Shown here in pieces: positions 9,372-17,996 of a DNA stretch of 64,000 bases. Each line of letters opens with the position of its first letter. Within the stretch, counting starts at the first letter, position 1. The notes beneath the pieces were generated by a model. The model saw nothing but the letters and a program-made list of their open reading frames with translations, did no database searches and had not been told where the DNA came from. Location of the stretch: positions 43,249 through 107,248 of the forward strand of contig JAJVHZ010000023.1 of NCBI GenBank assembly GCA_022072255.1. The letters are read 5' to 3'. The DNA comes from Gammaproteobacteria bacterium. Its GTDB lineage: Bacteria; Pseudomonadota; Gammaproteobacteria; JAJPIJ01. The position numbers were made by a program, and so were the translations under genes.

Positions 9372-10487
9372 ATGGCAACCGCAATCCTGATCCTTGCCCT
9401 GCTCGTCGCCGCCAGCGTGCTGCTGCTGCCGTGGCAGCCATGGTCGACGCGCGAGTCGCTCGACGCCGCGGCGGACTCGCACGCCGAGGATCTCGCCGAC
9501 GTCACCGTGCTGATCCCGGCGCGCAACGAGGCCGCGGTGATTGGCGAAACGCTCGCGGGCCTGGCAGCGCAGGGCAGGAACCTGACAGTACTGGTCATCG
9601 ACGACCAGTCCAGCGACCCCACGGCGGAGGTCGTGCGCGCCAGCGGCCTGCCTGGTGTCGAGGTGATCGCCGGCCAGGCGCTGCCCGCCGGCTGGAGCGG
9701 CAAACTCTGGGCGCTCGAGCAGGGACGCGGCCAGGTGCGCACTCCCCTCACGCTGCTCCTCGACGCGGACATCGTGCTGAGACCGGGGGCACTGGCCGCG
9801 CTGCGCCGGAAGCTGCAGCAGGGCCATCTCGATCTGGTCTCGCTCATGGCGCACCTCGGCATGCAGTCGCCGCACGAAAAGCTCCTGCTGCCCGCCTTCG
9901 TCTACTTCTTCAAGCTCATTTACCCCTTCAGGCTTGCCAATGACCCGCGCCGGCGCACGGCCGCGGCCGCGGGCGGCTGCGTCCTGCTGCGCACCGTGGT
10001 GCTGAACCGGATCGGCGGGTTCAATGCGGTCAGGGGCGCGTTGATAGACGACTGCAGCCTCGCTGCCGCCGTCAAGGCCGCAGGCGGCCGCACCTGGATC
10101 GGTCTCACCCATTCCGCGGTCAGCCGGCGCCGTTACACGACGGCGGAGATCTGGAACATGATCGCGCGCACCGCCTACACACAGTTGCGCTACTCGCCGG
10201 CGCTGCTTGCCGCCTGCACCGCACTGATGACCCTCTATTACCTGGTACCGCCGGCGGCCATGCTCGGCCTGCTGCCGGGCGATGCCGCGCTCGGCGCCGC
10301 GATCTACCTGCTGGGTGTGCTGCCCTATGTTCCGACGCTGCGCTATTACCGCCTCTCGGCAGCATGGGCGCTGCTGCTCCCGCTCATCGCGGCGTGCTAC
10401 CTCGCGATGACCTGGAGCTCGGCGTCGCGCTACTACCGTGGCGAGCGATCGCGGTGGAAGGGCCGCGTCTACCAACGCTCACCCTGA
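9372..10487 (+). CDS. hpnB: Hopene-associated family 2 glycosyltransferase HpnB
   Basis: The 371-residue protein has an N-terminal membrane helix (about residues 3-20) and a GT-A domain starting VTVLIPARNEA with IDDQSSD and the metal-binding LLLDADIVL. Several C-terminal helices follow (about 275-355, including LLPLIAACYLAMTW). This layout matches the HpnB group found with hopanoid genes; the transferred sugar and acceptor are not established. It lies 58 bp after hpnH and before hpnM. No typical Shine-Dalgarno precedes the start; see the hairpin at 9344-9371. Confidence 0.85.
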   Translation: MATAILILALLVAASVLLLPWQPWSTRESLDAAADSHAEDLADVTVLIPARNEAAVIGETLAGLAAQGRNLTVLVIDDQSSDPTAEVVRASGLPGVEVIAGQALPAGWSGKLWALEQGRGQVRTPLTLLLDADIVLRPGALAALRRKLQQGHLDLVSLMAHLGMQSPHEKLLLPAFVYFFKLIYPFRLANDPRRRTAAAAGGCVLLRTVVLNRIGGFNAVRGALIDDCSLAAAVKAAGGRTWIGLTHSAVSRRRYTTAEIWNMIARTAYTQLRYSPALLAACTALMTLYYLVPPAAMLGLLPGDAALGAAIYLLGVLPYVPTLRYYRLSAAWALLLPLIAACYLAMTWSSASRYYRGERSRWKGRVYQRSP

Positions 10488-10608
10488 CCGCGCCCGTGCG
10501 GGAGGCTGCGCGCGCCGGATGGCCGGATGACCCGCGGAGGTGTAACGTTTTGAACTATTGCGCATCCACTTTCGTCACAGTACGCGTACCCACAGGAGGG
10601 TCCAGTCC

Positions 10609-11250
10609 ATGCGTACCATTCGCAGTCTGATCGCGGCCGCGGCGCTGCTGGTCATGGTCACCGGCGCGCACGCGACCGATGCCGGCGATCCGGCGGCACC
10701 GGTTGCGAAACTGCACGACGTGCTGCTCGACATCATGAAGCGCGCCGACGGGCTCGGCTACCGGGGCCGATTTTCCGCGATCGAACCGGTCGTCAGCCAG
10801 ACCTTCGATTTCCCCGCGATAGGCCGCATCGTCATGGGCAAGTACTGGGCCGGGCTGGCCGAGCAGGAACAGAAGGGATTCCTCGAAACCTTCGCCAAGC
10901 TGAGCGCCGCCACCTACGCGGCGCGCTTCGATGGCTACGACGGCGAGTCGTTTCGCACGGTCAGCGACGAAAAACAGAATGAAAACAATGCATTGGTGAA
11001 GACAGAGCTGGTGAAGGGCAACGGCGAGACCGTCAGCCTCAACTACCAGTTGCGCACAGATACCGATGGGAAATGGCGCATCTTGAACGTCGTTGCCGAT
11101 GGTATAAGCGATCTTTCGTTAAAGCGCGCGGAATATGCGTCGATAATGAGTAGCGATGGCTATCCTGCGCTGATGGCGAAACTCAATGCTAAGATCGCGC
11201 AGTACGAGGCGGATGGCGCCGCAGCAGCCGGCTCGGGAAAGACCAGGTAA
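10609..11250 (+). CDS. hpnM: Hopanoid-associated MlaC/Ttg2D-type periplasmic protein HpnM
   Basis: The 213-residue protein has a signal peptide (MRTIRSLIAAAALLVMVTGAHA, with cleavage after AHA) and then the MlaC/Ttg2D fold. The conserved core is SQTFDFPAIGRIVMGKYW, and a C-terminal region contains WRILNVVADGISDLSLKRAEY. MlaC-family proteins carry phospholipids across the periplasm; HpnM is the paralogue linked to hopanoid loci. The start at 10609 is supported by AGGAGGG at about 10594-10600; an upstream start at 10558 would put residues ahead of the signal peptide. It is followed closely by an mlaA-type gene, a probable outer-membrane partner. Confidence 0.88.
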   Translation: MRTIRSLIAAAALLVMVTGAHATDAGDPAAPVAKLHDVLLDIMKRADGLGYRGRFSAIEPVVSQTFDFPAIGRIVMGKYWAGLAEQEQKGFLETFAKLSAATYAARFDGYDGESFRTVSDEKQNENNALVKTELVKGNGETVSLNYQLRTDTDGKWRILNVVADGISDLSLKRAEYASIMSSDGYPALMAKLNAKIAQYEADGAAAAGSGKTR

Positions 11251-11306
11251 AGAATAACGAGGCAGCGGCACGATGTTTTCTTGGCGCTCACAACAAGAGG
11301 ACTGCT

Positions 11307-12044
11307 ATGGGGATACACAAGATACTGGCGGCTGCACTGGCGCTGAGTGCCCTCGGGCTATCCGGGTGTACGATGGGTTCGAAGGAGGACAAGGATCCGC
11401 TCGAGGGCGTCAATCGCGTCGTCTACGACGTCAATGACACGCTCGACAAGGCGCTCATCAAGCCCGTGGCCAAGGTGTACAGCAAGGTCACACCGAAGGG
11501 CGTGCGCATGGGCGTGACGAATTTCTTCGACAACGTCAGCTACCTCAACGTCATCGCCAACGACCTGCTGCAGGGCAAGTTCCGGCAGGCCGGCCACGAC
11601 ACCGGCCGCTTCCTGCTGAACAGCACGGTCGGCTTCGGCGGTCTGTTCGATGTCGCGGGCTTCTCCGGTATGGTCAAGAACGACGAGGATTTCGGCCAGA
11701 CCCTCGGCAAGTGGGGTTTCGGCGAAGGCGCGTACCTGGTGCTGCCGATACGGGGTCCGAACTCGCTGCGTGACGCACCGGACCTCGCCACCAGCTGGCT
11801 GCTCAATCCGCTCACCTACGTCAGCAGCGGCATCACGATCCCGCTGGCGATACTCAGCGGGGTGAACGAGCGCGCCAACTATCTCGAGGCCACGCGCATC
11901 CGCGACGAGGCGGCGCTGGATCCCTACAGCTTCACGCGCGAGGCCTATCGGCAGAATCGCGAGTACAAGATCTACGACGGCAATCCGCCCAACCAGGATC
12001 TCGAGTACATCGAGGAGCCCGAGGGCGTGCTGAAGGTCTACTAG
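11307..12044 (+). CDS. mlaA: MlaA/VacJ family outer-membrane lipoprotein
   Basis: The 245-residue lipoprotein has a lipobox (LSGC, Cys21). It then shows the VacJ signatures DPLEGVNRVVYDVNDTLDKALIKPVAKVY (short form DPLEGVNR), FFDNVSYLNVIANDLLQGK, GRFLLNSTVG and FGQTLGKWG. MlaA forms a channel in the outer membrane that removes mislocalised phospholipids from the outer leaflet and hands them to an MlaC-like carrier. HpnM, 56 bp upstream, is the obvious carrier candidate. The gene ends at a strong terminator. Confidence 0.93.
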   Translation: MGIHKILAAALALSALGLSGCTMGSKEDKDPLEGVNRVVYDVNDTLDKALIKPVAKVYSKVTPKGVRMGVTNFFDNVSYLNVIANDLLQGKFRQAGHDTGRFLLNSTVGFGGLFDVAGFSGMVKNDEDFGQTLGKWGFGEGAYLVLPIRGPNSLRDAPDLATSWLLNPLTYVSSGITIPLAILSGVNERANYLEATRIRDEAALDPYSFTREAYRQNREYKIYDGNPPNQDLEYIEEPEGVLKVY

Positions 12045-12070
12045 AATTCGCGTTCAACGCGCATTCAGAG

Positions 12071-12099
12071 AACGGCGGGACCTCCCGCCGTTTTTTTTT
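12071..12099 (+). terminator. Rho-independent terminator after mlaA
   Basis: The stem AACGGCGGGA/TCCCGCCGTT (12071-12080 and 12083-12092) with a CC loop runs into nine T residues. It closes the hpnM-mlaA transcript 27 bp after the stop codon. Confidence 0.92.
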
Positions 12100-12270
12100 G
12101 ATGCCGTTGGCTGCCGGCACCGCACCCGGCCGAACGATCCCTCTCCCTCCCGGTCTCTTCCGCGTGCCCGGTGAGGCTGCGCGCCCGCGCCTCCCGAGTT
12201 CAGTAGGTGTTAAGTGACCGGGCGTAGACTCGAGTGCAGCAATCACTCTGATGAGGAGGGTACAGGCGAC

Positions 12271-12729
12271 ATGAAACCTCGAACTGCTGCTGTGGTGTTG
12301 GTGAGTGCCCTGACGGCCGCCGGCTGTACGGCGAACAAGGAGCTCGGCGGTCAGGTCGTCGGTGGCTCGTTGGGCGGCTACCTCGGATCGCAATTCGGCG
12401 ATGGCGCGGGGCAGCTCGCTGCCACTGCCGCGGGTGCCGTGGTGGGCGCGTACGTGGGCGGCAGCGTCGGTCGCAGCATGGACGAGGTGGACCGCATCAA
12501 GGCCAACCAGGCGCTCGAGACCACGCGCACCGGCCAGTCGGTGGCGTGGGTGAACCCGGATTCACGCGCGGAGTACACGGTGACGCCGACGCGCACGTAC
12601 GACACGCCGAACGGCCCCTGTCGCGAATACGAGACGACCGGCAACATCGACGGTCAGCCGACGGTGATGCGCGGCACGGCGTGCCGCCAGCCGGACGGCA
12701 GCTGGAAGACCGTCACGCAGTACAACTGA
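12271..12729 (+). CDS. Glycine-zipper surface-antigen-like lipoprotein
   Basis: The 152-residue protein has an N-terminal signal with a possible lipobox cysteine (LTAAGC, Cys19). It continues with a glycine-zipper stretch (GGQVVGGSLGGYLGSQFGDG and GAVVGAYVGGSVGRSMD). The C-terminal beta-rich part has CREYETTGNIDGQ and TACRQPDGSWK, as in 17-kDa surface antigen relatives. These are envelope proteins of unsettled function. The ATG at 12271 follows a good GAGGAGGG ribosome site. A terminator lies upstream and another downstream, so it is probably monocistronic. Confidence 0.82.
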   Translation: MKPRTAAVVLVSALTAAGCTANKELGGQVVGGSLGGYLGSQFGDGAGQLAATAAGAVVGAYVGGSVGRSMDEVDRIKANQALETTRTGQSVAWVNPDSRAEYTVTPTRTYDTPNGPCREYETTGNIDGQPTVMRGTACRQPDGSWKTVTQYN

Positions 12730-12760
12730 TACACGCAGTAGCGCCCGCGCACCGGCGCAC

Positions 12761-12796
12761 GGGGCTGCCGCCCTCCAAGAGCGGCAGCCCCTTTTT
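12761..12796 (+). terminator. Rho-independent terminator after the glycine-zipper gene
   Basis: An 11-bp perfect stem, GGGGCTGCCGC/GCGGCAGCCCC (12761-12771 and 12781-12791), is followed by TTTTT. It lies in the gap between convergent genes and touches the stop codon of glcF. Confidence 0.92.
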
Positions 12797-14067
12797 CATT
12801 GCGCGCCCGGCACCCCGAGGTCGATGTCCACGGACGGCGTCGCGGGCGCGGCCGCAGGCAGCGCATCGGCGATCAGCTCGATCCAGTGCCGGACCGGCAC
12901 CGGCGAGACCTCCTGCAGGTAGCTCATGCAGCCGATGTTGGCGGTGGCGATCAGCGACGGCGAGGAGGCCATCAGGTTGGCGAGCTTGCGGGCGCGCAGC
13001 TCGCGCGAAATGCGCGGCTGCAGGATCGAGTAGGAGCCTGCCGAGCCGCAGCACAGGTGGCTGTCGCGGATGCCGCCCAGGCGGTAGCCGAGCTGCGACA
13101 ACAACTGCTCGGTGCGGCCGGCGAGCTTCAGCCCGTGCTGCAGGCTGCATGGCGGGTGAAAGACGATCGTCGAATCGCCATCGCTCCGTGCGAAGGTGAG
13201 ATCCTCGGCGGCCAGCACCTCCACCGGATCGCGGCACATCGCCGAGACCCGCACCGCCTTCTCCGCATAGGCTGCGTCGTGACGCAGCAGGTGGCCGTAC
13301 TCCCTCACCATAGTGCCGCAGCCGCTCGCGGTGACGAGGATCGCCTCCGCGCCCGCCTCGATCTGCGGCCACCAGGCATCGATGTTCCGGCGCGCGAAAT
13401 CGAGCGCCTCGTCGGCGGCCGCGAGGTGATGACTGAGCGCCCCGCAGCAGGTGTCCTCGTCGACCTCGATAGCCTGTATCCGGACGGCGTCGAGTACTCG
13501 CGCCATTGCACGGTTGATCGACGGGGCGAGCGCCGGCTGCACGCAGCCCTTCAGCATGAGCATCCTGCGCGCGCGCGGTATCGGAGACCATGGCGCGAGT
13601 TCGACACCGGCGGGCACCTTGCGACGCAGTGTCGAGGGCATGAGCGGGCGCAGACGCTGCACTACTCGCATCGCCGCGCCGAACCAGACGCGCTGCGGCA
13701 GCGTCCGGCGCATCAGCCAGCGGATCGCCCGTGACGGCAGCGGCCGGAGGCTCTTGCGCTCGGCATGCGCGCGGCCGATGTCGACCAGCCGCCCGTATTG
13801 CACGCCCGAGGGGCAGGCGGTCTCGCAGGCGCGGCAGGTCAGGCATCGATCCAGGTGCTGGCGCGTGGCTGCGCCGTCGGAGACACCCTCGAGCAGGCTC
13901 TTGATGAGATAGATGCGGCCGCGCGGCCCGTCACGCTCGTCGCCGAGCAGTTGATACGTCGGGCAGGTCGGCGCGCAAAAACCGCAGTGCACGCACTTGC
14001 GCAGGATGGCGTCGGCCTCGGCACCCTCCGGGGTCGCGAGCAGCGATTCGGGCAGCGCGGTCTGCAT
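12796..14067 (-). CDS. glcF: Glycolate oxidase iron-sulfur subunit GlcF
   Basis: The 423-residue protein has two N-terminal [4Fe-4S] motifs, CVHCGFCAPTCP and CLTCRACETACP. Two cysteine-rich CCG repeats follow (CCGALSHHLAA and CCGSAGSYS), the arrangement of GlcF. In glycolate oxidase it passes electrons from the flavin subunits to the quinone pool. It starts 5 bp after glcE ends, so they are one operon. The ATG at 14067 puts the first cluster at residue 31 as in relatives; the frame is open much further upstream but there it shadows glcE. Confidence 0.93.
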   Translation of the reverse strand: MQTALPESLLATPEGAEADAILRKCVHCGFCAPTCPTYQLLGDERDGPRGRIYLIKSLLEGVSDGAATRQHLDRCLTCRACETACPSGVQYGRLVDIGRAHAERKSLRPLPSRAIRWLMRRTLPQRVWFGAAMRVVQRLRPLMPSTLRRKVPAGVELAPWSPIPRARRMLMLKGCVQPALAPSINRAMARVLDAVRIQAIEVDEDTCCGALSHHLAAADEALDFARRNIDAWWPQIEAGAEAILVTASGCGTMVREYGHLLRHDAAYAEKAVRVSAMCRDPVEVLAAEDLTFARSDGDSTIVFHPPCSLQHGLKLAGRTEQLLSQLGYRLGGIRDSHLCCGSAGSYSILQPRISRELRARKLANLMASSPSLIATANIGCMSYLQEVSPVPVRHWIELIADALPAAAPATPSVDIDLGVPGAQ

Positions 14068-14072
14068 GCAGT

Positions 14073-15161
14073 TCAGAGGCCGGCGTACATCCGCCCGGGG
14101 TTGAGGATGCGCATGGGATCGAACTGTGCCTTCAGCTCGCGGTGTATGCGCATGAGCGGCGGCGGCAGCGGCGAGAAGACCTCCTGCCCGCGGTCGCCGT
14201 GGCGGAACATCGTCGCGTGGCCGCCGGCGACACGGGCCGCGGCCCTCACCTCCCCGGGCGCGGCGGTGGTCTTCAGCCAGCGCTGCGCCCCGCCCCACTC
14301 GAGCAGCCATTCGCCCGGGAAATGCAGGTGCGGCGTGGTCGGCGGCACCGACAATCGCCACAGGCATTCCCCGGATTCGAAGAACGACGACCGGTGCTCG
14401 CGCAGCTCCGACCAGTATTCCCCGGCGTCGGCCACGACGTCGCCGCCGATGCCGGCGCGTGCCGCATCGAGCGCGGCCGGCGCTCCGGAAAGCCGCACCG
14501 TCAGACAGCCGGTGTCGTACGCGGCCGCCGACAACGGCAGCGGCTGGCCCGCCCAGCGATTCATCCATTCGATGGCCGCGGCCGCCGTCACCTCATGCGC
14601 CAGGGTCAACTCTGCCTGCGGCTTCGGCAGCACCTTCAGCGAGACGTCGACCAGCACGCCCATCGTGCCGAGTGCGCCGACCATGAGCCGGGAGATATCG
14701 TAACCGGCCACGTTCTTCATCACCTGGCCACCGAAGCGCAGCAACTCGCCCTTGCCGTTGAGGCAGCGCACGCCCAGCACGTAATCGCGGGCCGAGCCCG
14801 CGTAGGGCCGGCGAGGACCGGAGAATCCGCAGGCGATGGTGCCCCCAAGCGTGGCGCCGGCGCCGAAGTGCGGCGGTTCGAAGGCGAGCATCTGGCCGCG
14901 CTCCGCCAGTGCCGCCTCGATCTCCCGCAGCGGCGTGCCGGCCATCGCGGTGATCACCAGTTCGCTCGGTTCGTATTCCGCGATCCCCTTCAGAGCAGAG
15001 GTGGACACCGCCTCGCCCGCGGCCTCGCGCCCGTAGAATGCCTTGGTGTCCCCGCCGACGATACGCAGCGGCTCGCCCTGGGCCCGGGCACGCGCAATAC
15101 GTTCCTGCAGAGCGGCGATCGCCTCGGAACAGGCGGTCGGTGGTTGGGGCACCGCGTTCAT
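14073..15161 (-). CDS. glcE: Glycolate oxidase FAD-binding subunit GlcE
   Basis: The 362-residue FAD-binding protein (FAD_binding_4 type) contains VGGDTKAFYGR, MAGTPLREIEAALAERGQML, PPHFGAGATLGGTIACG, FSGPRRPYAGSARDYVLG and GGQVMKNVAGYDISRLM. All of these are typical of GlcE. With GlcD and GlcF it oxidises glycolate to glyoxylate. I chose the start at 15161 because it gives a normal-length N-terminus; an ATG at 15242 is the alternative. The usual glcD partner is not upstream: the neighbour is a divergent ATP-grasp gene. Confidence 0.93.
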   Translation of the reverse strand: MNAVPQPPTACSEAIAALQERIARARAQGEPLRIVGGDTKAFYGREAAGEAVSTSALKGIAEYEPSELVITAMAGTPLREIEAALAERGQMLAFEPPHFGAGATLGGTIACGFSGPRRPYAGSARDYVLGVRCLNGKGELLRFGGQVMKNVAGYDISRLMVGALGTMGVLVDVSLKVLPKPQAELTLAHEVTAAAAIEWMNRWAGQPLPLSAAAYDTGCLTVRLSGAPAALDAARAGIGGDVVADAGEYWSELREHRSSFFESGECLWRLSVPPTTPHLHFPGEWLLEWGGAQRWLKTTAAPGEVRAAARVAGGHATMFRHGDRGQEVFSPLPPPLMRIHRELKAQFDPMRILNPGRMYAGL

Positions 15162-15277
15162 CTTCGTTGTATGGTCCGGACGCGGATCAATTTGGATCAG
15201 CGCTTGCTTCGCGTATTCTAAACCCAACGACCGCGCTTCCATCCAACGACACGATTACCCCGGACTCATCCCTGGCG

Positions 15278-16741
15278 ATGCGCATAGACTGGACCCGCTA
15301 CAAGGCACGAGGCTGCTACGACGAGCTCATCGCCGCACCCGGCGAGCCGCGCCCCGGCGCGACCGGCCTCTGCAACTACCTCGCCTCGCTCTCGCCCGAG
15401 GAGGTGAAGGTGCGCATGGCGGCCGCCGATCTGGCCATCAAGACCATGGGCATCACCTTCACGGTCTACAGCGAGGGCCAGAATATCGACAGGCAGTGGC
15501 CCTTCGACATCGTGCCGCGGGTGATCGAGGCCCGCGAATGGCGCCAGACCGAGGGCGGCCTGCGCCAGCGGCTCACGGCGCTGAACTGCTTCATTCACGA
15601 CGTGTACAACGCCCAGCGCATCCTGCGCGCCGGCGTGGTGCCGGAGTCGTTGCTCGCGAAGTCGAGGAATTTCCGCCGCCAGTGCGTGGGCATGCAGCCG
15701 CCTTATGGCGCCTGGGCCCACATCTGCGGCACCGATCTGGTGCGCGACAAGGACGGGACTCTCTACGTCCTGGAGGACAATCTGCGCGTGCCCTCGGGCG
15801 TGTCCTACATGATCGAGAACCGCATGCTCACCAAGCGCGTGCTGCCGGAGCTGTTCGCCGACCAGGAGATCCTGCCCGTCGACGACTACACCGAGCGGCT
15901 GTTCGAGATGATGGTGTCGCTGAGCCCGCGCCAGCAGGACAAGCCGGAGATCGTGGTGCTCACCCCGGGGATCTACAACTCGGCCTACTTCGAGCACGCC
16001 TTCCTCGCACGCGAGATGGGCGTGGAGCTGGTCGAGGGCTCGGATCTCGTGGTCGGCGACGACGAATGCGTCTATATGCGCACCATCCACGGCCTCTCGC
16101 GCGTCGACGTAATCTACCGCCGCATCGATGATCTGTTCCTCGATCCGCAGACGTTCAATCCCGAGTCCATGCTCGGCGTGCGCGGCCTGATGCGCGCGTG
16201 GCATCGCGGCAACGTCGCGCTGGTCAACGCCCCCGGCTGCGGCGTGGCCGACGACAAGGCGGTGTACGCCTATGTGCCGGAGATGATCCGCTACTATCTC
16301 GGTGAGGATCCCATCCTGCCGAACGTACCGACCTATCTCTGCATGGACGGGAAACAGAGGCAGCACGTGCTCGCCAACATCGACAAGCTGGTGATCAAGC
16401 CGGCGAACGAATCCGGCGGCTACGGCATGCTGATCGGACCGCAGGCGAACAGCCGCGAGATCGCCGAGTTCAGGAGGCGCATCCAGGCCGACCCGCGCAA
16501 CTACGTCGCGCAGCCGCTCGTCACGCTGTCGACCGTGCCGACGCTGTGCGGCACCCGCATCGAGCCGCGCCACGTCGACCTGCGCCCCTTCATCCTGCAG
16601 GCCAAGGATACCTACGTCACGGCGGGCGGCCTGACGCGTGTGGCGCTGGTGAAGGGCTCCTACGTGGTGAATTCCTCGCAGGGCGGCGGCAGCAAGGACA
16701 CCTGGATCGTCGCCATGCCCGACGCGAGAAAGAAGGCTTGA
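15278..16741 (+). CDS. Circularly permuted ATP-grasp protein
   Basis: The 487-residue protein belongs to the circularly permuted ATP-grasp type 2 family. It shows GMQPPYGAWAHICGTDLVRDKDGTLYVLEDNLRVPSG (core VLEDNLRVPSGVSYMIENR), IVVLTPGIYNSAYFEHAFLA, ANESGGYGML and PRHVDLRPF. The family is thought to form amide or peptide-like bonds using ATP, but its substrate is unknown. It is followed after 2 bp by an alpha-E gene, its regular partner, with an Anbu protease gene just beyond. The start at 15278 gives the usual N-terminus; the frame is open upstream without similarity. Confidence 0.9.
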   Translation: MRIDWTRYKARGCYDELIAAPGEPRPGATGLCNYLASLSPEEVKVRMAAADLAIKTMGITFTVYSEGQNIDRQWPFDIVPRVIEAREWRQTEGGLRQRLTALNCFIHDVYNAQRILRAGVVPESLLAKSRNFRRQCVGMQPPYGAWAHICGTDLVRDKDGTLYVLEDNLRVPSGVSYMIENRMLTKRVLPELFADQEILPVDDYTERLFEMMVSLSPRQQDKPEIVVLTPGIYNSAYFEHAFLAREMGVELVEGSDLVVGDDECVYMRTIHGLSRVDVIYRRIDDLFLDPQTFNPESMLGVRGLMRAWHRGNVALVNAPGCGVADDKAVYAYVPEMIRYYLGEDPILPNVPTYLCMDGKQRQHVLANIDKLVIKPANESGGYGMLIGPQANSREIAEFRRRIQADPRNYVAQPLVTLSTVPTLCGTRIEPRHVDLRPFILQAKDTYVTAGGLTRVALVKGSYVVNSSQGGGSKDTWIVAMPDARKKA

Positions 16742-16743
16742 GC

Positions 16744-17700
16744 ATGCTCTCGCGCGTGGCGGAGAGGATGTACTGGACCGGTCGCTACATGGAGCGGGCC
16801 GAAAACACCGCGCGCATGGTCAACGCGGTGACCGAGATGATCCTCGGCGCCCCGCGCGAGGCCACGACACTGTGGGACGTGATGGTGGAGGTCCTCGGGC
16901 TGCACACGAGTTACCTCGAGCGTTACGGCCAGGCCGAGGAGCGACACGTCGTGCGCTTCATGCTGCCCGACGAGCACAACCCCTCCTCCATCCTGCGCTC
17001 GGTGCAGAACGCCCGCGAGAACGCGCGCACCACGCGCGAGGTCATCCCCACCGAGGCCTGGGAACTCATCAACGACACCTACTGGCAGGTGAAGGAACAG
17101 GCCGGCAAGGCGGTGGCCCGCAACCATCGCAGCGGGTTCCTGCGCGACGTGGTGGAGCGCTGCCAGCTTCTGAACGGCCTGCTCTCCGGCACCATGAGCC
17201 ACGATGCCGCGTATCACTTCGCGCGCCTCGGCCGCAACATCGAGCGTGCCGACATGACCACGCGCGTCATCGATCTCGGCGTCGCCGGCCAGCAGGCGAC
17301 CGACGTCCAGCAGCAGGCGGCCGGGGCGGTGGCCACACCGCTCACCAACATCCGCTGGATGAGCGTGCTCCTGTGCATGAGCGCCTACGAGATGTACCAC
17401 CAGCACGTACAGACGCGGATCAAGGCGGTGGAGGTGGTCAGGTACCTGGTGCTCGACAAGGACTTCCCGCGCTCGGTGATGCATTGCCTGAACGAGATCG
17501 AGTCCTGCCTGCTGCAGTTCCCCCACCACGAGGAACCGCTCGAGACCGTGCAGAAGATACGCGACGTCGTCCGGCGCCGCGACCTCGCCCGCCTGATGCA
17601 GCACGGACTGCGCAAGCACATCGACACCGTGCAGCGCTGGCTGGCCAGGGTGCACAACGAGGTCTCGGCGAAGTGGTTTGCCTTCGCGCCCAAGCCCTGA
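16744..17700 (+). CDS. Alpha-E domain protein
   Basis: The 318-residue all-helical protein starts MLSRVAERMYWTGRYMERAENTAR, of which RMYWTGRYMERAENT is the family hallmark. FARLGRNIERADMTTRVID follows mid-protein. Alpha-E proteins are almost always encoded beside circularly permuted ATP-grasp proteins and probably act with them in making or attaching a peptide-like product; the biochemistry is not established. It lies 2 bp after the ATP-grasp gene. A palindromic repeat begins directly after its stop. Confidence 0.9.
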   Translation: MLSRVAERMYWTGRYMERAENTARMVNAVTEMILGAPREATTLWDVMVEVLGLHTSYLERYGQAEERHVVRFMLPDEHNPSSILRSVQNARENARTTREVIPTEAWELINDTYWQVKEQAGKAVARNHRSGFLRDVVERCQLLNGLLSGTMSHDAAYHFARLGRNIERADMTTRVIDLGVAGQQATDVQQQAAGAVATPLTNIRWMSVLLCMSAYEMYHQHVQTRIKAVEVVRYLVLDKDFPRSVMHCLNEIESCLLQFPHHEEPLETVQKIRDVVRRRDLARLMQHGLRKHIDTVQRWLARVHNEVSAKWFAFAPKP

Positions 17701-17907
17701 GCCAAACAGCAAAGCGGTAATCCGAGTCCGCGCGCGCCATTCCGCTCGCGGGGCCGGCTACCGCTCGCGGGACATCCTGTCCCGCGAGCTACCGCGATGT
17801 CGAGCTACGTTCCCGACTACGCTCGACATCGAGGCGCGCCGGCCCCGCGATCGGAACGGCGCATGAGCCGCGATCGGCATTCCCGCTCTGATATTTGGCC
17901 GGCGCAG
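17701..17907. repeat. Long imperfect palindromic element, copy 1
   Basis: The outer arms (about 17701-17757 and 17839-17907) are imperfect inverted repeats. Between them are two strong hairpins: a 12-bp stem at 17763-17774/17778-17789 (GCTCGCGGGACA) and an 11-bp stem at 17795-17805/17821-17831 (CGATGTCGAGC). The right arm (17839-17890), reverse-complemented, matches 26580-26631 at 46 of 52 positions. This shows that it belongs to a dispersed family. It fills the gap between the convergent alpha-E and Anbu genes and may also end transcription. Confidence 0.75.
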
Positions 17908-17920
17908 GAGGACCCTCTCC

Positions 17921-17952
17921 CCGTCGTTCCCGCGAAAGCGGGAACCCATTTT
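17921..17952. repeat. Short hairpin repeat of the TTCCCGCGAAAGCGGGAA type
   Basis: GTTCCCGC and GCGGGAAC (17926-17933 and 17938-17945) form a perfect 8-bp stem around a GAAA tetraloop, flanked by CGTC and CCATTTT. It closely resembles the small ATTCCCGCGAAAGCGGGAAT repeats scattered through many proteobacterial genomes. Confidence 0.65.
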
Positions 17953-17996
17953 CGTGAATTGGCTCCGATGCCCGCCGGCGCGGGTACAGCGGTCGC

